Positions 32,159-40,950 of a DNA stretch of 64,000 nt are shown here, piece after piece. This DNA comes from CF-46 sp963760735 (GTDB lineage: Bacteria > Chloroflexota > Limnocylindria > Limnocylindrales > CSP1-4). How positions within the stretch are numbered: position 1 is the first letter of the stretch; each line of letters begins with the position of its first letter. Location: contig CAVXEB010000001.1 of the NCBI GenBank assembly GCA_963760735.1, positions 124,001 through 188,000 of the forward strand, read 5' to 3'. The translations under genes were made by a program, and so were the position numbers. Below the pieces are notes generated by a model. The model made no database searches and was not told the origin of the DNA. It saw only the letters and a list, made by a program, of their open reading frames with translations.

Positions 32159-33575
32159 CCGGGAGGATCACGCTGACGCGCGCCCCGTGCGGCGCGAGGT
32201 TCTCCGCGATCGCGGTGCCGCCGTGCGCCCGGGCGAGCTCGAGGACGATCGCGAGGCCGAGACCGGATCCCGAACCGGAGCGAGCCGGGTCACCCCGGTA
32301 GAAGCGTTCGAACGCCCGATCGGTCCCGCCGGGCGGGAAGCCCGGCCCGTCGTCCGCGACCGAGAAGGCGATGGCCGGGCCGGTGACGGCCGCGTCCGCG
32401 ACCGCCCGGGTCTCCAGCCGGACATGTCCTCCGGGACCGACGACGCCCAGCGCGTTGTCGACGAGGTTGCCGAGGATCCGGTCGAGCGCGAGCCGATCCG
32501 CGGCGAGGGCACGCGGCCGATCCCCGGCCCGATCCTGCGGTGGTGCGACGACCAGGCTCACGCCGGCCGCCTCCGCCTGGGGCGCGAACCGTTCGACGGT
32601 GGCGGCGAGGACCGCATCGACGTCGATCGCCTCGAGGTGGAGCGCATCACTCCCGGTCCGGAGCCGGTCGATCGCGCCGAGCTCGTCGACGAGACGCTCC
32701 AGCCGCGCCGTCTCCTCGGCGATCGCGATCGCCGCCCGTTCTGCCGCCTCGCCGGTCGCCGTCCCGTCCGCGAGCGCCGTCGCGTACCCGCCGATGACCG
32801 TCAGCGGCGTCCGCAGGTCGTGGCGCAGGTCGGCGAGGAGCTCGCTCTCTCGTGAGCGCGTCCTTGCCAGCTCGATCGCCAGCGCGTTGACGCGCTCGGT
32901 GAGCTCGCGCACCTCGCGGGGACCCGTCGCCGGGAGCGGATCGGTCGGCGAGGCCAGCGGGTCGACGAGCTCGGTCGTCCGGTGAGCAAGCCGGCCGAGC
33001 GGCCGGGCGATCGAGCGCGACAGGACCACCGCGAGTGGCGCCCCCACGACCAGCGTGGCGAGGATCACGATCGGGAGCGTCCGGGCGACGTCGCGCAGCG
33101 CGGAGGCCCCGGACGTGTCGACGGTCGAGAGCAGAACGGCCCGCGGCTGGGCCGCGTTCGGCCCACGCAGGACCAGGGCGGCGTAGTCGTGGACCTGCCC
33201 GTCGGCGAAGGTGCTGGCGCCGGTCAGTGTGTCGCCCACCCGGCTCTGTGGCGGGATCGGGATCAGTGCGGCGGGGGCGGGATCCGAGGCGCCGACCTCG
33301 ACCACGGAACCATCGGCCGTGAGGAGCTGGACGGTGATCCCGGTGCCGGCGACCTCGTCGCGGATCTGGTTGACGACCCGGCCAACCTCGCGGTTGACGA
33401 CGGCCGTGCGGATCCGGACGGCGAGGGTCTGGGCGGTGTCGGCGAGCGCGCTCGACGTCGCATCGGCGTGCAGGCCGCGCAGGACGACGAGCATCGTCGC
33501 CCCGATCGCGAGCCAGAGCACGATCGCGAGGAGCGCGAAGGCGCCGACGATCCGGCCGGTGAGGCTGGCGGGCAC
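32133..33575 (-). CDS. sensor histidine kinase
   Basis: 480-aa membrane kinase, partner of the upstream response regulator. N-terminal helix at about 8-32, extracytoplasmic sensor domain to about 165, second helix at about 168-190, and a HAMP domain (SRSIARPLGRLAHRTTELVD). The DHp box DLRHDLRTPLTVIGGY has the phospho-acceptor His252. The HATPase domain has N (NLVDNALGVV), G1 (DDGPGFP), F (AFERFYRGD) and G2 (SGSGLGLAIV) boxes. GTG starts 3 bases after the regulator's stop. The signal cannot be deduced. Confidence 0.93.
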   Translation of the reverse strand: MPASLTGRIVGAFALLAIVLWLAIGATMLVVLRGLHADATSSALADTAQTLAVRIRTAVVNREVGRVVNQIRDEVAGTGITVQLLTADGSVVEVGASDPAPAALIPIPPQSRVGDTLTGASTFADGQVHDYAALVLRGPNAAQPRAVLLSTVDTSGASALRDVARTLPIVILATLVVGAPLAVVLSRSIARPLGRLAHRTTELVDPLASPTDPLPATGPREVRELTERVNALAIELARTRSRESELLADLRHDLRTPLTVIGGYATALADGTATGEAAERAAIAIAEETARLERLVDELGAIDRLRTGSDALHLEAIDVDAVLAATVERFAPQAEAAGVSLVVAPPQDRAGDRPRALAADRLALDRILGNLVDNALGVVGPGGHVRLETRAVADAAVTGPAIAFSVADDGPGFPPGGTDRAFERFYRGDPARSGSGSGLGLAIVLELARAHGGTAIAENLAPHGARVSVILPVSPADPRR

Positions 33576-33578
33576 GGC

Positions 33579-34316
33579 TCAGGCGGCCGGCGACGGGTCG
33601 GATGCGTCGGGGGAAGTATTCGAACGCGGAGGGGCGGGCTCACGCGCCGGCGGGACGAGCCGGTAGCCGACGCCACGGACGGTCTCGATCGGCGGGCCGT
33701 CCGGCCCGAGCTTGCGGCGGACCTCGCCGATGTGGACGTCGACGGTTCGCGTCTCGCCCGGGAAGTCGGTGCCCCAGACGTCCTCGAGGAGCATGTCCCG
33801 GGTGAGGACCACGCCAGGGTCGCGGGCGAGTGCCGCCAGGAGATCGAACTCCCGGGCCCGGAGGCCGAGGTCGCGTCCGGCGACGGTCGCCTCGCGGCGA
33901 CGGGGGTCGATCCGGAGGGGCCCGACCTCCATCGGCCGGCCGCCACGGGACGTCGCCTCGGTCCGGCGGAGGATTGCCTTCACCCGGGCGACCAGGGCCC
34001 GCGGGTTGAACGGCTTCGTCACGTAATCGTCGGCGCCGAGCTCGAGCCCGACGATCGCGTCGACGTCGTCGTCCCGGGCGGTCAGCATCAGGACCGGCGT
34101 ATCGCCGCGACGACGGATCTCACGGCAGACCTCGAACCCGTCGACCTTCGGCAGCATCAGGTCGAGGACCACGAGATCGGGATCGTGGCGGGCGTGGCGG
34201 TCGAGCGCCTCCTGCCCGTCGGCCGCGCCGATGACGGCGAAGCCCTCCTTCTCGAGGTAGAGCCGGACGAGGTCGACGATGTGCCGCTCGTCGTCCACCA
34301 CGAGGATCGTCTTCAT
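33579..34316 (-). CDS. OmpR/PhoB-type response regulator
   Basis: 245 aa. The receiver domain has the acidic pair Asp8/Asp9, phospho-acceptor Asp52 (LVVLDLMLPKVDG), Thr79 and Lys101 (YVTKPFNP). The C-terminal winged helix (LGLRAREFDLLAALARDPGV to TVDVHIGEVRRKLG and VRGVGYRLV) binds DNA. It is followed at once by its kinase gene. TATCCT (34325-34330, minus strand) stands 8 bases upstream of the ATG and there is no ribosome-binding site, suggesting leaderless transcription from this promoter. Confidence 0.95.
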   Translation of the reverse strand: MKTILVVDDERHIVDLVRLYLEKEGFAVIGAADGQEALDRHARHDPDLVVLDLMLPKVDGFEVCREIRRRGDTPVLMLTARDDDVDAIVGLELGADDYVTKPFNPRALVARVKAILRRTEATSRGGRPMEVGPLRIDPRRREATVAGRDLGLRAREFDLLAALARDPGVVLTRDMLLEDVWGTDFPGETRTVDVHIGEVRRKLGPDGPPIETVRGVGYRLVPPAREPAPPRSNTSPDASDPSPAA

Positions 34317-34402
34317 CGCGGCGGAGGATACGCCGCGGCCGAACCGCCGATCCGGGGCCGTGTAAGCGGACCGTAAGGCGGGCGGTGCCCGTGCGCAGAG
34401 GT

Positions 34403-34960
34403 TCAGGCCGCCGGCCAGCGCTCCTCGAAGACGGTCACCGAGCGTGGCAGGCGCGCCTCGCCCGGCGCGGACTTCGGCGCCCGAGCGGCATCGGTCGGGT
34501 GGCCGAGCTGGACGATCGAACGGACCATCCAGCCGTCCGGGATGCCGAGGATCGCGTTCGCGGTCGCCCGGATTTCGGGCCGGATCCAGCTGATCCCGGC
34601 GCCGATGTCGAGGAGCGCCGCCGCGACGAGCAGCCGCTCGGCGACCCGGCCGTCGTCGTAGGCGTCGTGGATGCCTCGATCCGGATCGGCCGGCAGCACG
34701 GTCGCGATCGCCGCGGTCGCGGTCGCCAGGCCACGGGTCTGGGGCAGGCTGGCCTCGTTCAGGGCACGGAGCGTCGTCGGATCGGTGATCACGATGAACC
34801 GCCACGGCTGGGTGTTGCGGCTGCTCCCCGTCCAGCGAGCGACATCGACGAGCGCGTCGAGCGTCTCCCGATCGAGCGGGGTCGGCTCGAACTCCCGGAC
34901 CTGGCGGGTGCGACGCAGGGGTCGGAGCCGGTCCGCGGGGGTGGGTGCATCAGCGGTCAT
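34403..34960 (-). CDS. nitroreductase-family FMN oxidoreductase
   Basis: 185-aa NAD(P)H-dependent flavoenzyme. FMN-binding signatures: RRTRQVREF at the start, SSRNTQPWRFIVI, and the C-terminal GIPDGWMVRSIVQLGHP. The closest class is the short nitroreductases acting on quinones or nitro compounds; an F420-related role is possible given the neighbours. Starts at ATG 34960 with a GAGG-like site a short way upstream. It lies 87 bases upstream of the response regulator on the same strand and could be transcribed through it. Confidence 0.85.
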   Translation of the reverse strand: MTADAPTPADRLRPLRRTRQVREFEPTPLDRETLDALVDVARWTGSSRNTQPWRFIVITDPTTLRALNEASLPQTRGLATATAAIATVLPADPDRGIHDAYDDGRVAERLLVAAALLDIGAGISWIRPEIRATANAILGIPDGWMVRSIVQLGHPTDAARAPKSAPGEARLPRSVTVFEERWPAA

Positions 34961-35029
34961 CGAGATCCTCGCAATCGTCGGGCGTCGCTCGAGCCATGAT
35001 CCTCCGGTTGGTCGCCGACCGTTCCCGGA

Positions 35030-36562
35030 TCAGCCCGCGAGCGCGGTCACGAGGGCCGCCGATGCGGCCGTCAGCCTGTGCGCGGCCTCGTCGTCTAGAC
35101 CCTCCACGCGGTCGCGGACGCGTCGGTCGAGCTCCCGAGCATCCCGCAGCGCCTTCGGCCGATCCCCCGAGTCGAGATCGCGACGAACCACGGCCACTCG
35201 TGACGCGAGCTCGTTCGCTTCCTTTCCCTTCAGCCCATCGCGCCCGCCGCGCGCCGCCGAGATCGCCGCGTCGACCTCGTCAAGAGCGTGGACGGCCGGG
35301 TCGATGGTCGGCGCGGCCGTTCGGATGGGCGTCGGCGACGGGCTCGGCGACGGGCTCGGGGAGAGGCTGGCTGCAACGGCCGCTGTGGACGGCGATGCGA
35401 CCGGCGCCGCCCCGCTCGGTCGGGGCTCGACCGATCCGGTGGGAGCCGCGGACAGCAACCGGGAGCCGATGAGGCCGAACGCGAGAACCACCGCGGCGAT
35501 CGAGATCAGCGCGAGCGGCCAGGTCGTCGACTGCGCCGGCGCGGGTCCCGACGGATCTCCGCGCGCAGCCGGGTCCGGCGTGAAGCCTTGCGTCAGGGCG
35601 ATCGACGCGGTCTCCGTCAGCGGGATCGCGACCGCGGTCGTCGCGTCGTGGGCGGGAATCGGGCTTGTCCTCGCCGTCGCCGTCTCCGCCAGCGGGGCGA
35701 CGGCGCCGTGCCGGCCGCCGCGGGTCCACCGACCGAGCGCCGCCGCCAGGCCCGCCCCGAACGCGAGGGCGTCCGGCCGGCGGGCGGGATCCACCGCGAG
35801 CCCGGCAAGCACCGCGTCGTCGAACTCGCGCCCGAGCGACGGCGCGACGGTCGATACGAGGGGTGGCCGGAACGGCGCCGCCCCGACGAGGTCGCTGAGC
35901 GAGCCGCTCGGCCGCGGCAGCCGACCGGTCAGCCCGAGGTGGGCGATCGTGGCGAGGGCGAAGACGTCGGCCGGGGGCCCACCGACGTCGCCGCGGACGC
36001 GCTCCGGTGCCAGGTACGCGAGGGTCCCGATCGCCGTCCCCGGATCGGTCAGATCGGACGCGTCCGGCCCGGCATCGGACCGGGCGAGGCCGAAGTCGCC
36101 GAGCTTCACGCGATCGGCCGCGAACAGGATGTTCGACGGCTTCACGTCCCGATGGACCAGCCCGGCGCGGTGGAGCGTCGCCAACGCGTCGGTCACGGAG
36201 ACGAGGATCGGCACCAGCTCGTCGGGCGCCATCGGCCGATCCGGGCCGAGCCGGTCGGCCAATGAGCCGCCCGGACACAGCTCCATCACGACGAACGGCT
36301 CGCGGCCGGCAGCGCGATCCCCCGGATCGACGTCGAACACGGCAACCAGACCCGGGTCGGCCACCGCGGCCATCGCGCGAGCCTCGCGTTCGAAGCGACG
36401 GGCCAGGACCGGGTCGCCGGCCAGGTTCGGCGACAGAACCTTGACCGCGACGTCGCGACGGAGCCGGTCGTCGTGGGCGCGATGGACGGTCGCCATGCCG
36501 CCGGCACCGAGCAGGTCGCCGATCCGGTAGCGATCGGCCAGGAGGTCGCCGGGCGCGGGCAT
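35030..36562 (-). CDS. PknB-type Ser/Thr protein kinase, membrane anchored
   Basis: 510 aa. The kinase domain spans about 10-270: Gly loop LLGAGGMATVHRA, AVKVL Lys, catalytic loop HRDVKPSNILF, DFGLA, and APERVRGDVGGPPADVFAL. A Pro/Ala linker leads to one membrane helix (about 345-365, WPLALISIAAVVLAFGLIG). The extracytoplasmic part has an S-P-S-P repeat and a charged helical region (about 410-510) in place of PASTA repeats, so it senses something other than muropeptides. TAGCCT (36570-36575, minus strand) lies 7 bases before the ATG. It is divergent from the MetE-like gene, with 52 bases between starts. Confidence 0.92.
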   Translation of the reverse strand: MPAPGDLLADRYRIGDLLGAGGMATVHRAHDDRLRRDVAVKVLSPNLAGDPVLARRFEREARAMAAVADPGLVAVFDVDPGDRAAGREPFVVMELCPGGSLADRLGPDRPMAPDELVPILVSVTDALATLHRAGLVHRDVKPSNILFAADRVKLGDFGLARSDAGPDASDLTDPGTAIGTLAYLAPERVRGDVGGPPADVFALATIAHLGLTGRLPRPSGSLSDLVGAAPFRPPLVSTVAPSLGREFDDAVLAGLAVDPARRPDALAFGAGLAAALGRWTRGGRHGAVAPLAETATARTSPIPAHDATTAVAIPLTETASIALTQGFTPDPAARGDPSGPAPAQSTTWPLALISIAAVVLAFGLIGSRLLSAAPTGSVEPRPSGAAPVASPSTAAVAASLSPSPSPSPSPTPIRTAAPTIDPAVHALDEVDAAISAARGGRDGLKGKEANELASRVAVVRRDLDSGDRPKALRDARELDRRVRDRVEGLDDEAAHRLTAASAALVTALAG

Positions 36563-36614
36563 GGGGCCGAGGCTACCCGATGCAGTAGGATCGGGCGCCC
36601 CGCCCGGAGGTCCC

Positions 36615-37460
36615 ATGTTCTCGACGCTGCTCGGGCCGTTGCCGTCGATCGCGATCGCCGACATCGCGTCGACCGACATCGAGCTCATCGCGACGGGCGA
36701 GGCCGCGGCGTCCGGGGACGTGGATCCGGGCCGGATCGTCGACGCCTGGCGCGCCGCGGCCGGTGCCGTGGATCGGCCGGTCAAGCAGGTTCTGGCCGGT
36801 CCCTATTCGGCCGGCCGCGACGGGCCTCGAGACCGCCCTGCGGAGCTGGCCGAGCGCCTCCACGAGACGATCCTCGCGCTCGTCGAGGTCGGCTGCCCGT
36901 TCGTCGAGATCGACGAGCCCGACGCTCTCGCCATCGCGGTCGTGCCGGGCGAGCGGACCCGGTTCGTCGACGCCCATCGACGGCTCGTCGACGGGCTGAC
37001 GGACGTCCACGTCTCGCTGGCCCTGACCGGTGGCAACCTGGATGGTGCCGGTCCGGCGACCTTCTTCGACCTGGGCTATTCCAGCTTCGCGTTCGACCTG
37101 ATCGCCGGGCCGGACAACTGGCGACTGATCGCGGTGGCGCCGGGGGACCGTGGCATCGTCTGCGGTGCGCTCGATCCGCGGCCGGAGGGTGACGAAACGC
37201 CGGAGCTGCTGATGTGGGCGGCGCACTATGCGGCATCGACCCGCGCGCGCGGCCTCGACCGGGTCGGGCTCGCCAACGCCCCGTCGCTGGCGACGGTCGA
37301 GCCCGAGGTCGCCCTCCGCAAGCTGCGCCGGATCGCCGATGCCGCCACCCTGGCCGGCGGGGATCCGCAGGCAGTGGCGGCTGCCCTCGATCCCCGGGCG
37401 TTCGGGGGCCGGCGGAACCGCCCCGGCAGGGTCAGGCTCGGCGAGGACCCGACGCCGTGA
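36615..37460 (+). CDS. MetE/UROD-superfamily protein
   Basis: 281-aa TIM-barrel-like protein resembling the C-terminal catalytic domain of cobalamin-independent methionine synthase. CPFVEIDEPDAL corresponds to the substrate-binding VDEPAL strand, and WAAHYAASTRARGLDRVGLANAPS resembles the late region of MetE. The zinc ligands (H-x-C and a later Cys) are not evident, so a different methyl transfer or a binding function is likely. GGAGG at 36606-36610 is 4 bases from the ATG; TAGGAT at 36586-36591 is a possible -10. The next two genes are each coupled by 4-base overlaps, making a three-gene operon with a DDN-like protein and an aminotransferase. Confidence 0.65.
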   Translation: MFSTLLGPLPSIAIADIASTDIELIATGEAAASGDVDPGRIVDAWRAAAGAVDRPVKQVLAGPYSAGRDGPRDRPAELAERLHETILALVEVGCPFVEIDEPDALAIAVVPGERTRFVDAHRRLVDGLTDVHVSLALTGGNLDGAGPATFFDLGYSSFAFDLIAGPDNWRLIAVAPGDRGIVCGALDPRPEGDETPELLMWAAHYAASTRARGLDRVGLANAPSLATVEPEVALRKLRRIADAATLAGGDPQAVAAALDPRAFGGRRNRPGRVRLGEDPTP

Positions 37461-38041
37461 GCGACCAGCAGCCGTTGCCCGCCCGCCGCTCGGGGGCCTG
37501 GTCGCTCGTCTATCGGGCCTCCTATCGCCTGATCCGCCTGTTCGACCCGTTGATCGTGTCGTGGCTCGCCAACGGCTGGCCCGGTCTCGATGGCGTCGTG
37601 GAGGTGCGAACCGTCGGCCGCCGGACGGGACTCCCCCGGAAGACTCTGGCGACCCTCATGACCGTCGACGGCCACGGCTACGTCGGCCACCCGAACGGCC
37701 GGTCCGCGTGGACGACCAACATCGAGGCCGCCGGTTGGGTCGACGTCGACCCGTCCGGGCCATCCGGGCCCCGTTACGCGGTCGTGCCGCTGTCGCCGGG
37801 GCCGGAGCGGGACTCCGTCATCCGGGCGACCTGGACCCAGCAGCCGTTCCCGGCCAACCTGCTGTACCGCCTGGCTCGGCGCCACGTTGCCGCCGTCGGC
37901 ACCTACTATCGCCTCGACCCGATCGTCACCGGGACGCCCTCGACACTCTCGACGCCCGCGACGGAGTCCGACGACCCGCCCTCGCCGCCCGCGACGGAGT
38001 CCGACGACCAGCCCAACCCACCTTCCGAAGGAGCTCGATGA
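37457..38041 (+). CDS. deazaflavin (F420)-dependent nitroreductase-like protein
   Basis: 194 aa, split beta-barrel flavin/deazaflavin reductase family (DDN/FDOR). Typical pattern: VEVRTVGRRTGLPRKTLATL, HPNGRSAWTTNIEAAG and a late VPLSPGPERDSVIRATW. Such proteins reduce quinones, menaquinone or lipids with reduced F420. The last 35 residues are a Ser/Asp/Pro tail with a 7-residue unit ATESDDx repeated, from a 23-base direct duplication. GTG overlaps the upstream stop, and the stop overlaps the aminotransferase ATG. Confidence 0.75.
   Translation: MSDQQPLPARRSGAWSLVYRASYRLIRLFDPLIVSWLANGWPGLDGVVEVRTVGRRTGLPRKTLATLMTVDGHGYVGHPNGRSAWTTNIEAAGWVDVDPSGPSGPRYAVVPLSPGPERDSVIRATWTQQPFPANLLYRLARRHVAAVGTYYRLDPIVTGTPSTLSTPATESDDPPSPPATESDDQPNPPSEGAR
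37954..38009 (+). repeat. short tandem duplication inside the DDN-like gene
   Basis: The 23 bases at 37954-37976 recur exactly at 37987-38009 (33-base period). The duplication adds 11 residues to the disordered C-terminal tail and keeps the frame. Confidence 0.7.
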
Positions 38042-39294
38042 GTCGCTTCTGGCACGGCTTTGCCGACATGCACTCGGTCGCCGATCACGAGGTCGTGATC
38101 CGGTCAGGCGACGGCGTCTGGATCGAGGACACGACGGGCCGGCGATACCTCGACGCGACGGCGGCCCTCTGGTACTGCAACGTCGGCTACGGCCGGCGCG
38201 AGATCGCCGCCGCCGTCGGTGAGCAGCTCGTCCGCCTCCCCGCGTACTCCTCGTTCGGGGCCTACACCTCCGAGCCGACGATCGAGCTGGCGGAGCGGCT
38301 CGTCGCGATGGCGCCGTTCGCGAATGCCGTCGTGTTCCTGGGGTCGGGCGGCTCGGACGCGGTCGACACCGCGGCGAAGCTCGTCCGGCGCTACTGGGAC
38401 GTCGTCGGGCGGCCGGAGAAGCGGGTGATCGTGTCGCGCGAGTTCGGCTACCACGGGATGCACGGCTGGGGCACGTCGCTCGTCGGGATCGGGCCGATGA
38501 AGACCGGTTACGGCGGCAACTTCATCGACGAGGTCGTCAACGTCGGGGCGATGGACGTCGAGACGCTCGGGGCGCTCTTCGCCGAACGGTCGAACGAGAT
38601 TGCCGCGTTCATCGGGGAGCCGGTGATCGGGGCCGGCGGCGTCTATCCACCCGAGCCGCACTACTGGGCCGAGGTGACACGCCTCTGCCACGAGCACGAC
38701 ATCCTTCTGATTGCCGACGAGGTGATCACCGGGTTCGGCCGGACCGGACACCTGTGGGGCTCGCAGCGCTACGGGATCGAGCCGGACCTGATCACGTTCG
38801 CGAAGGGCGTGACGTCTGGCTACATGCCGCTGGGCGGGGTGCTCGTCGGCGAGCGGGTCCGGGCGCCGTTCTGGGACGACGACGTGCCGGGCGCGGTGTT
38901 CCGCCACGGCTATACCTACTCCGGCCACGCCGGAGCAGCGGCCGCCGCGATGGCGAACCTCGACATCCTCGAAGACGAGCGCCTCGTGGCACGGGTCGCG
39001 ACCCTGGAACCGGTGCTCGACGGCGCCATCAGGCGGCTCGAGGCAGCGCCGGGCGTCGGGGAGGTTCGGACGGTCGGACTCACGGCGGCCGTGGCATTCG
39101 CACCGGACCTGCTGGCCGCCGACCCTGGGGTTCCGGAGCGTGCCGTCGTCGCGGCGCTCGAGCATGGCGTCGCCACGCGCGTCCTCCGCGGCCACGCGCT
39201 CCAGGTCTCGCCGCCGTTCGTGATCACCGAGTCCGAGATCGACACGATGGTCGACGGCCTCGCGGCCGCCCTCACCGACGTGGCCTCTCACTAG
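38038..39294 (+). CDS. class-III (omega) aminotransferase
   Basis: 418-aa PLP enzyme transferring amino groups between an omega-amine or amino acid and a keto acid. Fold-type I signatures: FLGSGGSDAVDTAAKLVRRY (cofactor phosphate), GYHGMHGWG (aromatic stacking), GEPVIGAGGVYPP, LLIADEVITGFGRTG (Asp on the pyridine nitrogen) and the Schiff-base Lys256 in ITFAKGVTSGYMPLG. Beta-alanine:pyruvate or putrescine-type substrates are typical; the exact one is not clear. AAGGAG lies 5-6 bases before the ATG. Last gene of the operon; its end overlaps the convergent HTH-nuclease gene by 23 bases. Confidence 0.92.
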   Translation: MSRFWHGFADMHSVADHEVVIRSGDGVWIEDTTGRRYLDATAALWYCNVGYGRREIAAAVGEQLVRLPAYSSFGAYTSEPTIELAERLVAMAPFANAVVFLGSGGSDAVDTAAKLVRRYWDVVGRPEKRVIVSREFGYHGMHGWGTSLVGIGPMKTGYGGNFIDEVVNVGAMDVETLGALFAERSNEIAAFIGEPVIGAGGVYPPEPHYWAEVTRLCHEHDILLIADEVITGFGRTGHLWGSQRYGIEPDLITFAKGVTSGYMPLGGVLVGERVRAPFWDDDVPGAVFRHGYTYSGHAGAAAAAMANLDILEDERLVARVATLEPVLDGAIRRLEAAPGVGEVRTVGLTAAVAFAPDLLAADPGVPERAVVAALEHGVATRVLRGHALQVSPPFVITESEIDTMVDGLAAALTDVASH

Positions 39295-40102
39295 CCCCTC
39301 GCGGCCGAACGAGTGCCAGGGCAGCATCCGCGTAGTCGAGGTAAGCCGACGGACTGCGCCGTCCGATGCCCCGCATCGGCCGGAGCCATGTCGACCGGCG
39401 ACTCCGCGGATCGATCAGAGCGATTCCCCGGATCGCACGGGCCTCAGGTTTACGCAGCCATTCGCCGGCGACATCGGCCCTCGTAGGAAACTCCGAACCG
39501 ATCAGGCTCGAGTGCGCCCTCAATCGGGCATCGTTCTCGACCGAGTCCAGCGTCAGCAGCAGCACGGAAGTCCGGATCGGTCGCCAGGCGAAGGCTCGGG
39601 CCGACGTCCACGCCGATCGTTCGTACCAACCAATGGTTCGCAGGATCTCGCCGACGTCGCGGATCTCTGTCTTGATCTCGACGACGAGGAGAGCGCGATC
39701 GACGGCCCGGAATCCGAGGAGGTCGATCCAGCCGCGGCCCCGACCGTGACCGATCTCGACCTCGAGGGCCGTCGACCACCCGGCAACCTCGAGTCGTCGA
39801 CGGGCATATTCTGCGCAACGGGCGTGCACGGCGTCGCGTTGGTAGCGGCGGTTGGCGAGGCCAATGGTCCGTCCGTCGAGCGACACTCGGATCCCGAGTA
39901 GATCGAGGGCCGCTGACGCGACTCGGACGTCGACGTGTCGAGAGTGACCCGCTTCGAGCCTCGCGATCGACGACTGCGCGACGTCCATCCGGCGGGCGAG
40001 CTCCCGCTGGCTCCACCCACTTTCGAGCCGGCTTGCCCGGATCGCCTGGCCGATCCGGGTTCCATGGTCGTCGTCCCTCGACTCGATCCGATCTCCGGTC
40101 AT
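39272..40102 (-). CDS. XRE-type HTH fused to PD-(D/E)XK nuclease-like domain
   Basis: 276 aa. Residues about 17-72 form a Cro/CI-type HTH (IRASRLESGWSQRELARRMD, VAQSSIARLEAG). Residues about 85-200 look like a restriction-endonuclease fold: a helix with AEYARRRLEVAGW, strand EVEIG (Glu114/116), WIDLLGF (Asp127) and VVEIKTEI (Glu142-x-Lys144), then a helix RTIGWYERSA. This D...E-x-K spacing is the PD-(D/E)XK core. The rest (about 200-276) is Arg-rich. It could be an autoregulated nuclease or a repressor with an inactive nuclease fold. Palindromes GAGTCAT/ATGACTC just upstream are candidate operators. ATG 40102 follows TATGAC (40109-40114, minus) by 6 bases. Confidence 0.65.
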   Translation of the reverse strand: MTGDRIESRDDDHGTRIGQAIRASRLESGWSQRELARRMDVAQSSIARLEAGHSRHVDVRVASAALDLLGIRVSLDGRTIGLANRRYQRDAVHARCAEYARRRLEVAGWSTALEVEIGHGRGRGWIDLLGFRAVDRALLVVEIKTEIRDVGEILRTIGWYERSAWTSARAFAWRPIRTSVLLLTLDSVENDARLRAHSSLIGSEFPTRADVAGEWLRKPEARAIRGIALIDPRSRRSTWLRPMRGIGRRSPSAYLDYADAALALVRPRGASERPRR

Positions 40103-40153
40103 CGGCAAGTCATAGCGGTCGCCCCTTACCGCCTGGTTCGCCGATGAACGGTT

Positions 40154-40170
40154 GAGTCATCGGATGACTC
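40154..40170. promoter_or_regulatory. candidate operator of the HTH-nuclease gene, site 1
   Basis: GAGTCAT-cgg-ATGACTC, a perfect 7-bp palindrome with a 3-base spacer, about 40 bases upstream of the -10-like box of the HTH gene. Confidence 0.5.
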
Positions 40171-40238
40171 GATTCCTTTGGTGGCACGCTTGCCGACGTC
40201 GAGATTCCGACTCGTGTAAGCGTGGCAAACCCGAGATT

Positions 40239-40255
40239 GAGTCGCTAGCTGACTC
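40239..40255. promoter_or_regulatory. candidate operator of the HTH-nuclease gene, site 2
   Basis: GAGTC-gctagct-GACTC shares the GAGTC/GACTC arms of the site at 40154-40170. The 319-base gap between the HTH gene and the cox cluster (40103-40421) holds these two palindromes and no gene I can support; promoters for the cox genes are presumably in its right half. Confidence 0.35.
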
Positions 40256-40421
40256 GGACCCCAAGATTCGCGGCTCGGAACCTCATGGGCGATGCGCGAA
40301 ACGAGGTTGCAGGACGGTCGCGAACGGCGCAGGATTCAGCGCATTCCCGGACGCACTTGACGCTGGACGTGGCACCCCGTCGGCCTGACCGCCGGCCCGG
40401 TTCTGGAAGGAGGCTCCAGTC

Positions 40422-40925
40422 GTGACCGAGCACATCTCGCTCGTCGTCAACGGACAGCCGCGAGAGGGGGACGTCGAGCCGAGACGGATGCTCGTCCAGT
40501 TCCTCCGCGAGGACCTCGAGATGACCGGCACGCACGTCGGCTGCGACACGAGCCAGTGCGGCGCCTGCACCGTCCAGGTCGACGGCCACGCGGTGAAGAG
40601 CTGCACGATGCTCGCCGTCCAGGCCGACGGCGCGAACGTCATGACGATCGAGGGGATGGCGGCCGCGGACGGCGCGCTCCACCCGCTGCAGGCCGCATTC
40701 TGGGAGAAGCACGGTCTCCAGTGCGGCTTCTGCACGCCCGGGATGATCATGGTGGCGGCGGATCTTCTCGCTCGCAACGCGGACCCGACGGACGACGAGA
40801 TCCGCCACGCACTCGACGGCAACATCTGCCGCTGCACCGGCTACCAGAACATCGTCGCCGCGATCCGGGAGGCGGCCGCGACGATGTCGGCCGCTGCCGC
40901 CGTCCCCGTCGCCGCCAACGCCTGA
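40422..40925 (+). CDS. coxS: molybdenum hydroxylase [2Fe-2S] subunit (form II cox type)
   Basis: 167-aa iron-sulfur subunit of a xanthine-oxidase-family enzyme. The N-terminal plant-ferredoxin-like cluster uses GCDTSQCGACTVQVDG plus a following KSC; the C-terminal four-helix cluster uses QCGFCTPGM and ICRCTGY. It passes electrons from the molybdenum centre to the FAD subunit. GTG start with GAAGGAGG 8 bases upstream, the strongest ribosome-binding site of the cluster. First gene in the order S-L-M, typical of form II enzymes. Confidence 0.93.
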   Translation: MTEHISLVVNGQPREGDVEPRRMLVQFLREDLEMTGTHVGCDTSQCGACTVQVDGHAVKSCTMLAVQADGANVMTIEGMAAADGALHPLQAAFWEKHGLQCGFCTPGMIMVAADLLARNADPTDDEIRHALDGNICRCTGYQNIVAAIREAAATMSAAAAVPVAANA

Positions 40926-40950
40926 GCCGAGAGCCGAGAGGAACACTGCG

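Noticed and set aside
35330..35400. Tandem DNA repeat in the kinase gene (and similar runs at 21240-21350 and 29110-29450)
   Set aside because: These encode Ser-Pro or Gly-Ser linkers; the DNA repetition is a simple consequence of low-complexity protein sequence.
40103..40421. Molybdenum-cofactor riboswitch upstream of the form II cox genes
   Set aside because: Short palindromes are present, but I could not assemble the conserved Moco-riboswitch core by eye.
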